From contig NC_046358.1 of the NCBI RefSeq assembly GCF_004027225.2, positions 6,293,284 to 6,357,283 of the forward strand: DNA of 64,000 nucleotides, read 5' to 3'. The stretch's first letter is position 1; every line of letters begins with the position of its first letter. Source of the DNA: Strigops habroptila (lineage: Eukaryota; Chordata; Aves; Psittaciformes; Psittacidae). The position numbers and the translations under genes are program-made. Under the pieces are notes generated by a model. That model did not search any database. It was not told the DNA's origin and saw nothing but the letters and a program-made list of their open reading frames with translations. This document shows, in pieces, positions 36,701 to 49,500 of this stretch.

Positions 36701-38979
36701 TCACTGCTTAATGAAATGATTCTAAAATAATGAGTGTGAATGATTTATAAAATAATTCTCAGGTATATTGCCTTGGCATTAAAGTCCTGAGATCCAAAGA
36801 GAGAGTGTTGGCTGGCACTGCGTTTTTCAGAGAGAAGACTTTCAATTCTTGTTCTGCATGTTGCCAAAGGAAGCTGTTCTGCTTTGTATATATGCAAGTG
36901 TCATGGAAATGTGAAGTAACCCAACATTGGAACTCTATTGCACCAGAAGGGACAGCCTGCATCATCACTAAGACCAGTGGCTTGGAATTGCAGGCAAATG
37001 GGCATAAACCTGGAGGCATCCATAGAGTTGCCCAGTTCTTCCTCGGTCTCCATGCAGCATAACACGTGAGGGGAAAAAGAGATGGATCAAAATCATTGCC
37101 TGTGTTATTGCAATCAACTGAATTTTCCTGTATAATAGTTGAAGAAGTATCAGCAGATAAGAGGGAGAGCAGAAAGTCCCCTTGAACTTAGTAGGAGAAC
37201 AAGAGGATAAGCATTTTTGCTTTGTTGTGAGCAAAGTATGAGTGAGATTTGAGAAGCTTCTTGGCACTGCTCGAAGCTCTTTATACCTTGCTCAGTACTA
37301 GAATTTGCTGTCAGTGAGAGATGGGGCACTTCAGAAGAAAACTTTGCAAGTTATGTATCTGGAAGACAAATTCTGCACCTGTGATGGGCTTTATTAATGG
37401 GATGGAGAAGAGAGAAATGTTGTCCCATGGATGATCAACAGAAGCACTGAAGCATGAATATACTCGGTACACGCACACATGTTATGATTAAATCTGCTTG
37501 TGTTCTCCTGGGGTTACCAACAGGTTCAAGCTGAAACATTCAGTCCATGGAGTGAGAAAACATGTAGCAAGTCTGAAGTTCCCAACTACAAATAAAAGTG
37601 CCAATTTCTTTGAATTGCTAGTTTGTTGTGCTATTTGTTGCAGGTGTAGTTTGCACAAGTGATCTTCAGGATGATGAGGGTGTTACGTTGCTGTTTTCTT
37701 TCAGCAGGACCGATTTCAATGTTTTACTGGCCTAGATAATCCTCCCTCTCAAAACAAACTGGAAGAACCCCAAACCAACCTGATACTAGCCCTTATGTGA
37801 AATGAAAACGAAATGTAGCTCACCCTGAAGTTCTTATTTTGTTGTCTTTTTGTGTGGCTTAAGAGATTTCTCATGTAAACCAGGTCATGGTCAGCTTCCT
37901 TACCAGAGTAGCTGAGCAATAATGTCATTGAGGCATTGTCTGTGTCTCATGAAACTGATCACAGAGCTTCTGCTTTTTTATATGTATTTTAATCCTTGAT
38001 ACTTGCTTGTTCCTGATAAGGATGATACGCTTACTGGGTACATCTGTCTTCATCTTACTGCCTACAGCAGCACTGAAAGGTGGTGTATACTGGCCACTTG
38101 CTTTGTTTTCCAGACCTGTTGTAATTTGGGCTCTAGAAAATAAAACTGTGTTTCTTACAGATTGAGACCTGGTTGTTTATCCTGCATGGCTTTCAGCTTG
38201 GCTATCTTCAAAAACTCATCTGTCAAGGAGAAGGAAGCTGACAGTGATGGGAAAGCGGACACTCACCAATTTCTTCAGGCAGTGCTTTCTAGCAGGATTA
38301 GCAGTACTTCCTAGCAGAATGCTCTTCAGTGTTTGTCCTGGGCCTCAGCTTGAGGTTATGCATTTTCTGTGACAGCAGTACTTCAGCTAAGCTTCCTTAT
38401 TAAAAAGGAGAGCATCCAGTACTGCTCCGGGGTCAGACAGGACCTGATGACTTTGGCAAGATGAGTTTTCTTGGAGAGAAGTCAGACATTCATCTACGTG
38501 TTCCCTTTGAATCCATTGGTTCAGGAGATCTTTCCTCTGGTCAGCTGGGTGAAAGCCAAGTTGTTGCCAATCTTAAATGGGTCTTGGCAGTTTTTCCAGC
38601 AAACATCCATGGCTTATGTTCAGTGCTGCTTTCCAGCTTTCTGGGTCTTTCTCTGTTAGGAGAGACTAACAGCCTGGGTCAACCTGGGTTGAAATTCTGA
38701 TGAGTGAGGGGCTTATAGAAGAATTTTTCAGCAGTCTGAAGTGTTATGTAAAAGAAAATCTGTACCCTTGAATATTTGATTGTGTCTTTATTTCAGTGTT
38801 GCGTTATATTACACAATAAGCATAAACCAGTTTGATTTCTGCTTCACAAGTCACAATTCCTGCTTTTAACATTACATGCTTGAATTATAGCCTGGTTTAT
38901 TTACCAGCAGAACCAACCTCCAGAACAACCCAAAGCATATACTGGTATGGCTGCTCAGTGTGATTAAATGTAAGAACTA

Positions 38980-39830
38980 ACATACTGTGCTGGACTAAAT
39001 GTCCATCTAATCCAGCATCTTGCCTTTATCAGTGGCCAGCAGCAGCAGCTGACTGAACGGCGTAGGAAATGGGTGAATTCTGTCAGCTGCTGAAATATTA
39101 ACAGTAAATTTCTGACAGACACTTGTTTAGCTGCTGCCTGAGATGGAAGCTACATTTGGGCTATTGCACTGTGAATAGCAACATCAAACTATTTATAGGT
39201 GAATTTGTTTGCTGCCTTTTTGAACTCCATTTCTATCTGTGGCTTCCATAGTGTTCCAGAGCAGCAAGTTCCACGCAGTTTAACTGCATTTCCTGTGAAC
39301 ATGGTGGGTCGATGAGAGAAACCCAGTTTCATTTGTTTTAAACATGCTCCCTAGTTGTCATTCCTCTCTGTACCATTTCTAGCTCTCCCCTGTTTGAGGT
39401 GGAGCAGCCAGAATTACATGCAGCATGCATCACAGCAGAATGTTCCCTGCTTGTTCTGGTTCTGATCCCTTCTGAGATTTTTCTGCTGCTGGGAGTTGAA
39501 CTGTTTGCTTGCAATAATCTCAGTCTTTTTCGTAAGTAGTAATGCCTAGTTTAGACTCATCATTGTGTATTTATAGCGAGAGCTATTTCTGCCTCTGAGT
39601 GTGTTACTTTGCACTTGTCGACACAGGACAATAAAATGACAAATGAAAATCATTCGGTATTATCAGATCCCCCCCAACTCTTTGAAGTTTGCTTTAATTT
39701 TAACTGTCTGGAATAATGGAAAGCATCATCATGTCTGCAAACTCCCTTTTTGCCAGATCAGTTAAAAGTACGTTCACAGACTCAACCTTCATCCTTTCTA
39801 TGGATCCCTGCCTTTTGTCTGTTTAGTGTT
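38980..39830 (-). mobile_element. Ancient CR1-type LINE remnant in PHF21A intron 1
   Basis: Antisense landmarks are GTCCATCTAATCCAGCATC, CAGTGGCCAGCAGCAGCAG, GTTCCAGAGCAGCAAGTTCC, TTTGAGGTGGAGCAGCCAGA, and TGTGTTACTTTGCACTTGTCG. They occur in the order expected for a single old 3'-end copy, now about 850 bases. It is diverged, with insertions around 39430-39540. Confidence 0.7.
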
Positions 39831-42800
39831 TTATTTATTTTCAGCTTTTTAATATATTCTTAGGAAGGGGGAGGTTCTCTCCTGGATTTGACTCTAAGCT
39901 GGTGTGAGGTGTACACATGGGTTCACCTTCCTTTTAGTTTATTGATGCAATGTGGTGTATGAAGCTTTTGCTGTTCCAGATGTGTATATTCCAGTGTCCC
40001 TTTGCTTTGAAGTTAGATGTCCAAAAGCTTCATTTCATTAAGATTGCAATCTTCAGTATGAATGCTCGGAAGAGAATGTTCTTCAGAAACGTGGGGGTTT
40101 GGGTTTGTTTTGTTTTTAATGATGATTTCAATGGCCAGTGCTTTGTTAGCTTAGTACCATGAATTATATCAAGTTTGTCATGTTTTTGTAACGACCGGTT
40201 GTAAGTTTATTGTTTTGAATAAATACCAAGAATCCACTGGCTATCTCTTTTTGTCATCTTGGTAGGATTTTCATCTGTTTTATTTAAAACTCTGGTTTGA
40301 AATCCAAAATCTGGTTCACTCGCTCAGCTTCGATCTCAGTGACAGGTATTCTGATCAGTTTTAAGGCAGTTCGAGAGGCAAAGGGCAGGTGTTAACTCTC
40401 ATAAGTTTAATCCTTCTTTAACTAGAACATCTCAGCTTGGGTTTGGGGGAGTTTTTATTAACTAGTCGAACTTTTAGGTAACTGGAAACAGACACTTTTC
40501 AGAGCAGAAATATTGCTAGAAAATAATGCTTGTTTTGGTGGTTATGTTTCTTCATGTGAATTTACCTTTCTCTCGCTGCTCAAAGTATTGATTGGGGATT
40601 AAATAATTAGACTGACAGAGTAGTTACATGTGTTTGCTCTTATCATATCTGAGGGGTAGGAAGAAGGGCTGCGACAGACACTTCTGTCCAGAAGACTTCT
40701 AGCCTGAAGGACAAGATGACTAATGAGTCATGTGTGAACATGCAGATGTGACATCCAGACTGTGACAATTTACCCACTGTAGGAATTGCATCCTTTACTT
40801 CAGCTTTGCTCAGTGTGTACGGATTGTGCACACTGATATCTGGGTGGTTTAGATTATTGTTGGGGGAACCAACCCCCTTTCCACTTCCTTGCTATTTGTG
40901 CATTTGGGAATTTAAAGGATAATTTTGTGTTATTATATTCAGCAGCTCTTAGCAGCTTGTGCTCTTGTGTGGGTGCATCTTGTGATGCTTTGCAAGTTGT
41001 GGAAAAAATGTGTTTTTGGTAGGTTAGTATTAATCTGTTGTGGAATTTGAACAGTCTGTAGTGTACTTGTGTGACTGCAGCAGGAAGTTAATAACTGCGA
41101 AAAGTTTAATTCATAAAAATTAATGTTATCTTGACTGCTTGTGTAAGAACTTCTATGCAGATTTTGGAACTAGTAAGCCTGACAGTTACAGATGTTCATG
41201 AATGAATGTGTTTTGGTTTTGTAGCACATGTAACCGAAGCAGCTGAAGTTTGCTTGGGTTCTTTGCCTCTACCTGGACAAATCATTGTTCTGTACCTTAG
41301 TGAACTTTATTCAGACACTTCTAAAACATACAAAGCCAAGAAATGAATACTTGCGTTGTTCTAAACCAGGTTATCATTATTGTGTACTTGTGTTTGGAAG
41401 CTGAAATGCTTTAAGTGGCTTGACAGAGGTGATTCAAATGAGCTAGTTCTGAAACTGGCAAGACATGCTACTGCTGATCCAGGGGCCTTTGGTCTGTTCA
41501 CTAAACAACCATCCTGTGCTCTTCAGAAAGAAAGTACTTATCATTCTGCCTTCTTCCAGGATTGGAGCCTGTACTGTGTATGAAAGGAAGATATAGAGGC
41601 CACTTCCTCCCCAGAACCTGTGCCAGATATTATGTGCTTGTTAATGTGACTTGAGAAAACAGAAAAGGCTGAAATAATTGAAATTCTTAATGTTTCTCCA
41701 ATAGATGGCTTGAAAATATGCTATTTAGTGCAGGTTAAAATGACAATAGGGACTATTATTCACTAGGAGTGACTTCTGAGACATTAGATGCTTCTTGTTT
41801 TAGAATTCTTTAAAATGCTTATGTTTGTTTTGAGAACTTAAATCCTGCCTGGTGCAGGATGTATGTTTTCTTGCAGCAGAGGGGGGCTGCAAAGGGTGTG
41901 CAGAGTGGTAGCGTTCTGCTTTTCCTTCCTTCTAGGGCAGGTGTTTCTTGGAAAACAAGGGGCTGAAATAAACCTTGTAATTCAGTTCAGGTCTATTGTG
42001 CAGAACAGAGAGGGGGAAACAGCTGCTCAGATTTTGAGATCAGAAAACAAACCTGTAATGGGAAAGAGAAAACAGGTCTTTGCAAGGTGCGTGAGCAAAC
42101 TTGTATATACAGCTGTTCTCACTTGTCCATCTCTTTTGTGTTGGTTGTTGTCTAATACCGAGTTCCTTAGGACTCTGTCATAAATGTTTCATGTATTGAG
42201 TGTTGTCAGGGTTTCCATTGCAATATGCTCGTCAAATCACTGTTTAAATAATTACGTATTTATTAAAGAAAAGAAGTTTCATGGACTATGAATTGTCTTG
42301 GAAATCTTTTAATTGCTGTGGAGTGTTCCCTGGAAGGGACAAACTGGTGATACCGGGAGGGGGGAAGTTTGGGTTTGAAGTTTATATTTTTTGATGTGGA
42401 TTTTCTAAATTTATTCTTTTTTTTAAAAGAAAAAGTGCAATGAAACCATTTTTGCCTCCAGTATTCAGGTAAAGCATGTATTTCTGTACTTGCCTCTGAG
42501 TATTAGTGTTCTTTCAAGTCCTCTGTGTGTTTTTATGCAGGGTTTTGATACACGTTTGACCTCCAGAACATTACCCCTTTTTGTGTAGCCTGGCGAGATG
42601 AATTTTGAGACTTCATCTGTACCTTAGTTCATGCTGTTGTGTTTCCCCAGTAGTTTTGCGTCAGTCTCATGAGACCGTGTTGCATCAAGTACTTTACCCA
42701 AAATGTCATTCAGGGTAAAGCTATTAGAAAATGTGGTTTTTATCTCAGTGTTCCATTCTTGCCTGGATGAGAAAGTTCATGCTGTATAGAGACAAAACTT

Positions 42801-43170
42801 CTTTATTTGTGTTTGCTTGTCTTGATCCTGGGTGTTGCAAAGTGACAAGGTAGATTAGAAATCCTAAGAGCAGAAAAATGCTGAATTAGATGAAGTAAAA
42901 GGCTCAAAGTAGTTGTCAGAATGGGATTAACCTGGCGGAGAAATAGAGTTCTCTGTAAGAAAACACTTGAGGTACTTGGGCCATCACTTCATTGCACTTT
43001 TATTTAATAGCTTTGTATGAAAATAAACAGGAATTAGTATTGAAAGAGAGAGAAATGGGTGAATATTGAGCCAGTGTTGGACTTGGGTGTCTGTTTGAGA
43101 GAATGGGGAGATGGGAATGTTCAGAGCCCAGCAGGAAGCGAGTGAGAAGAGGGATTTTTTTTCCCCTTAG

Positions 43171-43593
43171 TGGTATGCCGTGGCAGCAGTGCCGCAGCCG
43201 AAGTCCTGTTGCATTCAAGCAACAAAACCCAACAGCCGACGATGGCTCAGATGCTGCAGGGAAGCTGATGTAGCGAAGAAGGAAAAACCAGAGCCGCATC
43301 TTGCACAACGAATTGTGATTCCCTCGTCTTTAAATACAGACGCTACAGCTGAAGGGAGCAGAGAGGAAAAGCAGATCTGGTGGTTTAAATGGGAAGGGAG
43401 AAGGGGTGGACTCGGGCTCCTCTGCAGCAGCACTGCACGCAGCCTACCTGATTTAGGCCTAGCGACGGCTGCGTTGGAGGCCTTGGGAAGGCAGATCGCT
43501 CAGAAGCGTGACGTGCCTGGGAGTGTGTACAGCCTGCATGCGAGATGCCAGGGGCTGGGCCTGACTTCCCTTCTAACAGCTCTGAGAATGTAA
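43171..43593 (+). other. CpG-richer intronic segment with a 3' splice-like start and an open frame
   Basis: The segment follows TTTTTTTTCCCCTTAG (ending 43170) and holds more CpG than the surrounding intron. An ATG at 43180 opens a 137-codon frame (MAAVPQPKSC... ending ...LLTALRM). The frame has no recognised domain and no strong donor inside. It could be an alternative exon, an internal promoter/enhancer, or chance. Confidence 0.25.
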
Positions 43594-46500
43594 TGAAATC
43601 CCTTCTCGCTCACGCTTTTATTTTGGGATGGAGGAGGAGAGAAAGGAGCTCTCTATGTTCTGTCTAGTTCTGAGTTTGGTACAAGCGTGTTTTGCCTAAT
43701 TCTGTTTACTGCCTTTTTATTTAGACTACTTGTAAAACATGTTGATGCCTGTAAGTGCTCTATCATAATTTAGCAGTCCACAAAACTAGAAACTCGTGAA
43801 AAACCTAATGCTGTTTATTTTATTAATTCAATCTTTACCCAGAGCAGACTGTACTTATTGTTAGAGGCTCTTAAGCTGATCTATATTTGTTTTTTTGTGG
43901 GTCTCTGTGCTCCGGAGATCAGGGATGCCAAAATGCCAGCATACCATAATGAAATAATAGCTGGTGAAATAAAGTAAGCTTGACTAAAAAGCAAATCAAA
44001 TTCAAATGGAGAATGTTTTCTAGTAAATGCTGTACTTAGAACATGTGTGGTATTTATTCAAGAGGAGAGGAAAATGTGATACCTTTCTGGTAGCAGCAGA
44101 GGGTCCCAGCCACCTTTCGTAGGGTTCTGAGCACCCAACTGAATCAACAGAAGTCTGAGACTTATTTTGCATAGAACTGTGTGAAATTAAAGTGCCAGTA
44201 TTCTGTCTAGAAAAAAAAAATAAATCACTTCTAGGAGGTGAGAGGCTTTTACCTTTTTCATCTCATTCTGAAAATCTGAAGAGGGATTAAGAAACAAACG
44301 CTTGTTCTTTGATACTTTTGTCATGTGAACATCTGTTCACTAACAAATCATTTTCATGTTGGCTTCTGACAATTATTGAGAGAGAAGGCAGTGACACGTC
44401 GGAGCCAGTGATCTGTAGTGTTGTAAAGGCAAGGATTTACTTAGAGTTTCTCATTTTGAGCCATCTCGCTTCAAGTTACAACAGAAGTTCTACAGAAGAT
44501 AAAATGAACTCCTGTATTCCTTAAAGTATCTTTCAGTATCATAAAATACAGAGCACAAAGATGTACATTAGCAGCTAATTTTCAAGTTTATGCTGCTGGT
44601 TTTTATATACATAAAATGGCCTTTTTTTAATGCATCTGCTAAAAGAATTAAAGTGAAGGGGCCAGTTTATTATAAGAACTGTGCCAAACAGGAAGTGTTG
44701 GACCAGTGTTTGTTGCAGCATATTGACATGGGAGTTGACCCATAGCAAAACCAGCACAGGTTGGTTTAATTTTAGTGTTTAAAGTACATCTTAAGTGATA
44801 ATTTCTCTCTTTAGCCTTTTTGCAGTCTCTTCCTGGATGATGGAGTCAACAAGTAAAGAACTGTTATCGCTGTGCTGTAATGAGGATAAGCAGAAAATAG
44901 TGATTTCTATTCTGCCTGAGTAACCAGCAGCACATAGAGAATTCAGATGCCTGGCAAACTCGGATGCCTCTTTTTTTCCCAGTGGTCACGTAGATCTCCC
45001 AGTCTCAAAAGGAAAAGAATGTGTCTCTGTGACCGGATCACTGAAAACATAACTCTCAAGCCAAACTTCTGACCAGGTGGGGAAAGTGAAACATGACTGC
45101 TTTAGTTAAAAACAAAAGCAGCAAAGTGCTCAGTCTCTTACCCGCTATCGCACACTGGAACTCGGCTGCTGAGGGGAGGTCTCCATTCTGCTAGCCCAGT
45201 GCTCTTGGTGCTTAAGCTTGTGCTTCGTGCTCCCCAGACCTATCTGTGGATCACTTCAACTTTCTGTGGACTCACCCACCGCTCCCCCCATAGAAAGAGA
45301 GGGGACTGCTGATGGTAGGACCTTGCAGCTGGAGGAGAGCGTAAAGGAGAGAGCCTTGGTTAGATAGATTAGCTGCCCGTGGGAGTGTCCCAGCTGCAGG
45401 ATGAATTACATGAAGAAACGGGAGGCAGAACTATAAACTCTGAGCAGAGCTGGGATTTAGTTAAACCTCTTGATGTACCGTTAGCCTAATCTTTCCTTGT
45501 GCATGCTGGAGGAACTCGGCAGGTTTCGTGGCTACTCTGAGAGAAGAGCGTTACTGAAAGTACCGCATCTGATTTGGGAAGAGCTTTTTAAATACGGAAG
45601 TATAAACGATTGCCTGTTGTTGTAAGGTACTCACCATAGAATCACTAACCACAATTTACCTGCATTTTTAACTGTTTGCTTATTGCTACATGTGTACCTA
45701 GCAAATGTCTGATATTTGTGTGAAGGTAACAGTAGAAACTTGTGTCGCTCATCTCTATAAATCTGTCACTGAAAATCTCCTTGTTGCTCCTTGTGATGCT
45801 TCAAACAGAAAGTCCTTGTGATTGCAGTGCTTGTCTGTATTTTTATTATTTTAAATTGTAGATGTTAAATTTCTTCGTTCAACAAATTTTCATATGTTGG
45901 TTTTCTATTTCTTAATTTTAAACTGCATCATATAATTGTGTCTGGTTCCTGCCTGTTGCATGCAAGTTGCCCTTCATTAAAGTATTTTCAACACTTACTT
46001 GTTCCCTTAACTCTGATACTCCCTTTAAGTAGTTTTTATTCTACTTTGTAAGCATGGAAGTGGCGTAGACATAATATTTTTAAGGTAGGAGTAAACCAGG
46101 GTGTCTAATGGGACCCCTGCTGTCCTGAAATCTCTTCAGGAAGAAAGTCCAGACTCTTGGGATTCTGTTTAAGTGTAATAGGAAGTCTTTTGTAATGCAG
46201 AATGATTTTCTAGAATATATATATTCACTTTAAATTAGTTCACACATTCATGTTGAATAGTCCTTTAAAAATTCATATTCTTTCACCTTGGCGCTCTCAG
46301 ATGTGCAATCGCAATGCTTTGCTCTTCATCGAAGTGCTAGATTTAAGAAGACTTTGATTTGCAGTCACTCTGTGCTAACACTGAAACCGAAAGCTTGTGT
46401 TTGCTGGTGCTGTGTTTTGGACTGGCACTTTCACTATTTCCTCTCTTAAAGCCTGGAAAAACATGCAAAATACTTGGTTGCTTTAAGTCATATGTATTTC

Positions 46501-49500
46501 CTTTATCTTGCCTCTCCTCTCAGGAGCACAATCTTTCCCTTCCTTATCTGCCGAGAATATGCGTGCGTGGAGGGGGCGATGGTGGTTTGTTTTGTTTAAT
46601 TTTATTCCTCATCTTTCCTGTTTTGCTCTCCTAACTTTTTTTCACTTGTTTGGCATTTCCCCCTGCTGGCAAACCGAGTTAATAGCACTTTCCTGCTGTA
46701 GAGGTGGAAGTTGTCCTTGAATGTCACTGTTTTGTGGTTGAGGCGTTGGCTGCCTTTCTGATTGTATTCTGAACGTCTCTAGTAGGTAAAGTTTGAGGAA
46801 CAGTTTGAACAAGCAGGGGATGTGCACATGGTTGAAGTTCTCCCCGCCACAAGTGCAGTAGCACTTCCAGTGCTAGTCAGAGATCCCTCTGGTTTTGCAT
46901 TTCATGCCTGCAGTCTTGCAGCACTACCCAGATCATCTCCTTTTGTACTCTGGACTTCTTCCCAAAACTCTTAAGGCGCGTCTGCCTCACTAACACATCG
47001 TTCCCACAAGCCAATTATTTCCAAGATAAAGTGGATTGCTAGAAAGTGAAAAATAGTTTGGCACTCAGGATGAAATTTCTCCTTGTGTTTGAAAGAATAA
47101 AATAAATCAGAACTCCTTCCCTTCTTACTGTAATTTGACGGGGGAAAAAATACTTTAATCAGTACTGGAGTGGTTTTCCTTAAGTTTTTTCTTGTTCCTT
47201 GCACCTTCAGTTTTTAAATCAATTACTAGGAATGTTACTCTATGTGTTCTCTATAAAGTAATCTTCCTTCTTCCTCAAAACTCCTTCTCTATCGTTTTTT
47301 CCTCAAATACTCTTTTGTCTCTGGAGTACGAAAGGGAGGCAGAAACTTCTCAGTGGCTGGAATGAGCAATTTGCAGCGCACCTTAGGAACAGGTTAATGG
47401 GCCTTAAGTAGAGGTTAATGAACTGATTCTTTTAGGCGTGTTAATAAAAACCACCCTGAAACAACACAAAACCTCCTCCAAATAACTTCCCTTTGAATTT
47501 CTTGCACATTTGGAGGCAAAACAGTGGGCTGGTACAGCTGGGAGCACACAACTCCTGTTTTTTATTAACCTTTTCATCTTTTTTCCCCTCCCAGCTGTAC
47601 TTACACTTTGTAAATATATTGAAAACGATTTAAAAAGAAAAATTCGAGTTTTAGGACTTTTCAGATTAATGAACATTTTTGGAAGTTCCATTACTAAACT
47701 TTGTTTTCTAAACAAAAAAACCACCCCACAAAACCCCAAAACAACCACCCAATAACACATTTTGAGCAACTTTATGTGGTAGAACAGAACTCCAAACTCT
47801 GCCTTTGACTGATTTCTATCTTTCCATCATGTAAATCTTTTAATTTTTGCAAGAAATTCCCTTGCTCCTTGCTTCAGATGTGACACTTTGCTGTTGCACT
47901 GTTAGTAAAGCATAAACTTACAGACATAATTCGGCCTGGGGGTTCCTCTTAGTGTATGTATAGGTAGCCAGTCCTCCCAAATAGCAAAGTAATCCACTAA
48001 AATAAAAGTTGAGGTCATCCAGCTTTTGACATGAGCAGGAATTTAACCACGCTGCATCGAAGGTGGTTTTGTGTTTACCCAAGAACTGGTGAATAATAAC
48101 TTGGTGAGCAAAGTGAGGCCTAATGTTCTTCTTCAGACTTCTGCCTGCAGTACCAGAACTTTCGAATGCGACAAGTGCTGTAGAACATTCTGGGTACAAA
48201 AAGCTGAAATATACTGATGATGGTTTTATGAATGTCAGAAGCGGTTAGATGGGACCCTTGATATCAAGCCAGGAAGAACTTCTGACAGGCTTACTAATAG
48301 TCATATGTTAGAGAAACAGATTTACTGTAATCCTCTAGTTTAGTTTTTGTTTATTGAAAACCCCCAAACAAACAGTTTCCCTGAATGTCTTATTTATCTT
48401 ATGGAAGGAAAGAGAAAAGCAGGGAGTTGAATTTGTTGTGGGTTTTGTGGTTGGTTTGTTTTGTTTGGTTGGCTATTTTGACAGCAGCACCTTTCTCCTT
48501 TTCCTTTAGAAGGTGTATGTGTGTGAGAAGTGGGAGCAGGAGTGTTTGATTTTAAAGATGGCTTAAATGGTTAATCCTTGGTGTGTTAAATTATGCTACC
48601 TTTTTCCCTTTCAAGTGTAAGTGGCTTTAGGAGGCGCTTCTGTGATTCAAGAAATACTCCTCGAAGAAGAGGGGTTTGTGCATGAGTAAAAAGTGCAAAG
48701 CCACGTACATTAAATGTACTCAGGTGAGAGAGAGGTGATCCTGGGATTTTAAAACATCCTTGTGCTAACTTTCCAGTAGGCTAAACGTGGGGTTGTGGGG
48801 GGATAGGGAGAAGGAAGGAGAAGTTAAAGGGAGCTGTGCAGATGGACAAGCTGGAAGGCATGGCTGGTACACTGCAGTCCCAGTTCTCTTGGGCAATCCT
48901 GTTGTCCCTTTACCACCTGCCTGGCACGTGTTACTGGGCTGACTGGGAGTTCTCCCAGCTGCTGCACAGCGGCAAGGTCAGATTCCCTGCGCTGGCACAC
49001 GGGAGCCTTGTTTTTAATCACAGAAGCGACAGCCCCGGCTCTGCTAACGATGGTCATTGAAACGTGAGCTTGTAATAATGTCATTTGAAAGAGCTTGTAC
49101 ACCCCCTGTCTGGCTGTGCTTGCTCTGTCTTCTTGAAACTGCACAAATCCTCTCCTGTTAAGGAATAGGAATTCTGTCATTTCTCACTTAAAAATCACAG
49201 TGAAGTAACGGTTACGACTTGTTTTCCTATAAGATAGTGAGTCCTCTCTATATGCAGGATGCCTTTCAAATACAGGGAGGAGATCTGTTGCTTTGAGGAG
49301 TTCACATCTAAAGACAGAGGTCCAGACAATACTATTAATGCTTTCTGTGTGTGGTGTATTTTGCACCAAATAAATTAAGTTTTTAATTAATGCTTTACCC
49401 TTAATGCTGCCAAGCAAAGCTCTGAAATGTGAAAGAATGTCAGGCTCACAATTGCCTGTGCACAGCAATTAGTCCTTTCTCATCCGAGTCCATCCTCTGC

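Noticed and set aside
44092..44110. CTCF-like AGCAGCAGAGGGTCCC, and a similar GCAGCAGAGGGGGGC at 41874
   Set aside because: Too many departures from the core to list as sites.
48824..49180. 118-codon minus frame in intron 1
   Set aside because: No domain, no splice signals in keeping, and ordinary composition. Treated as chance.
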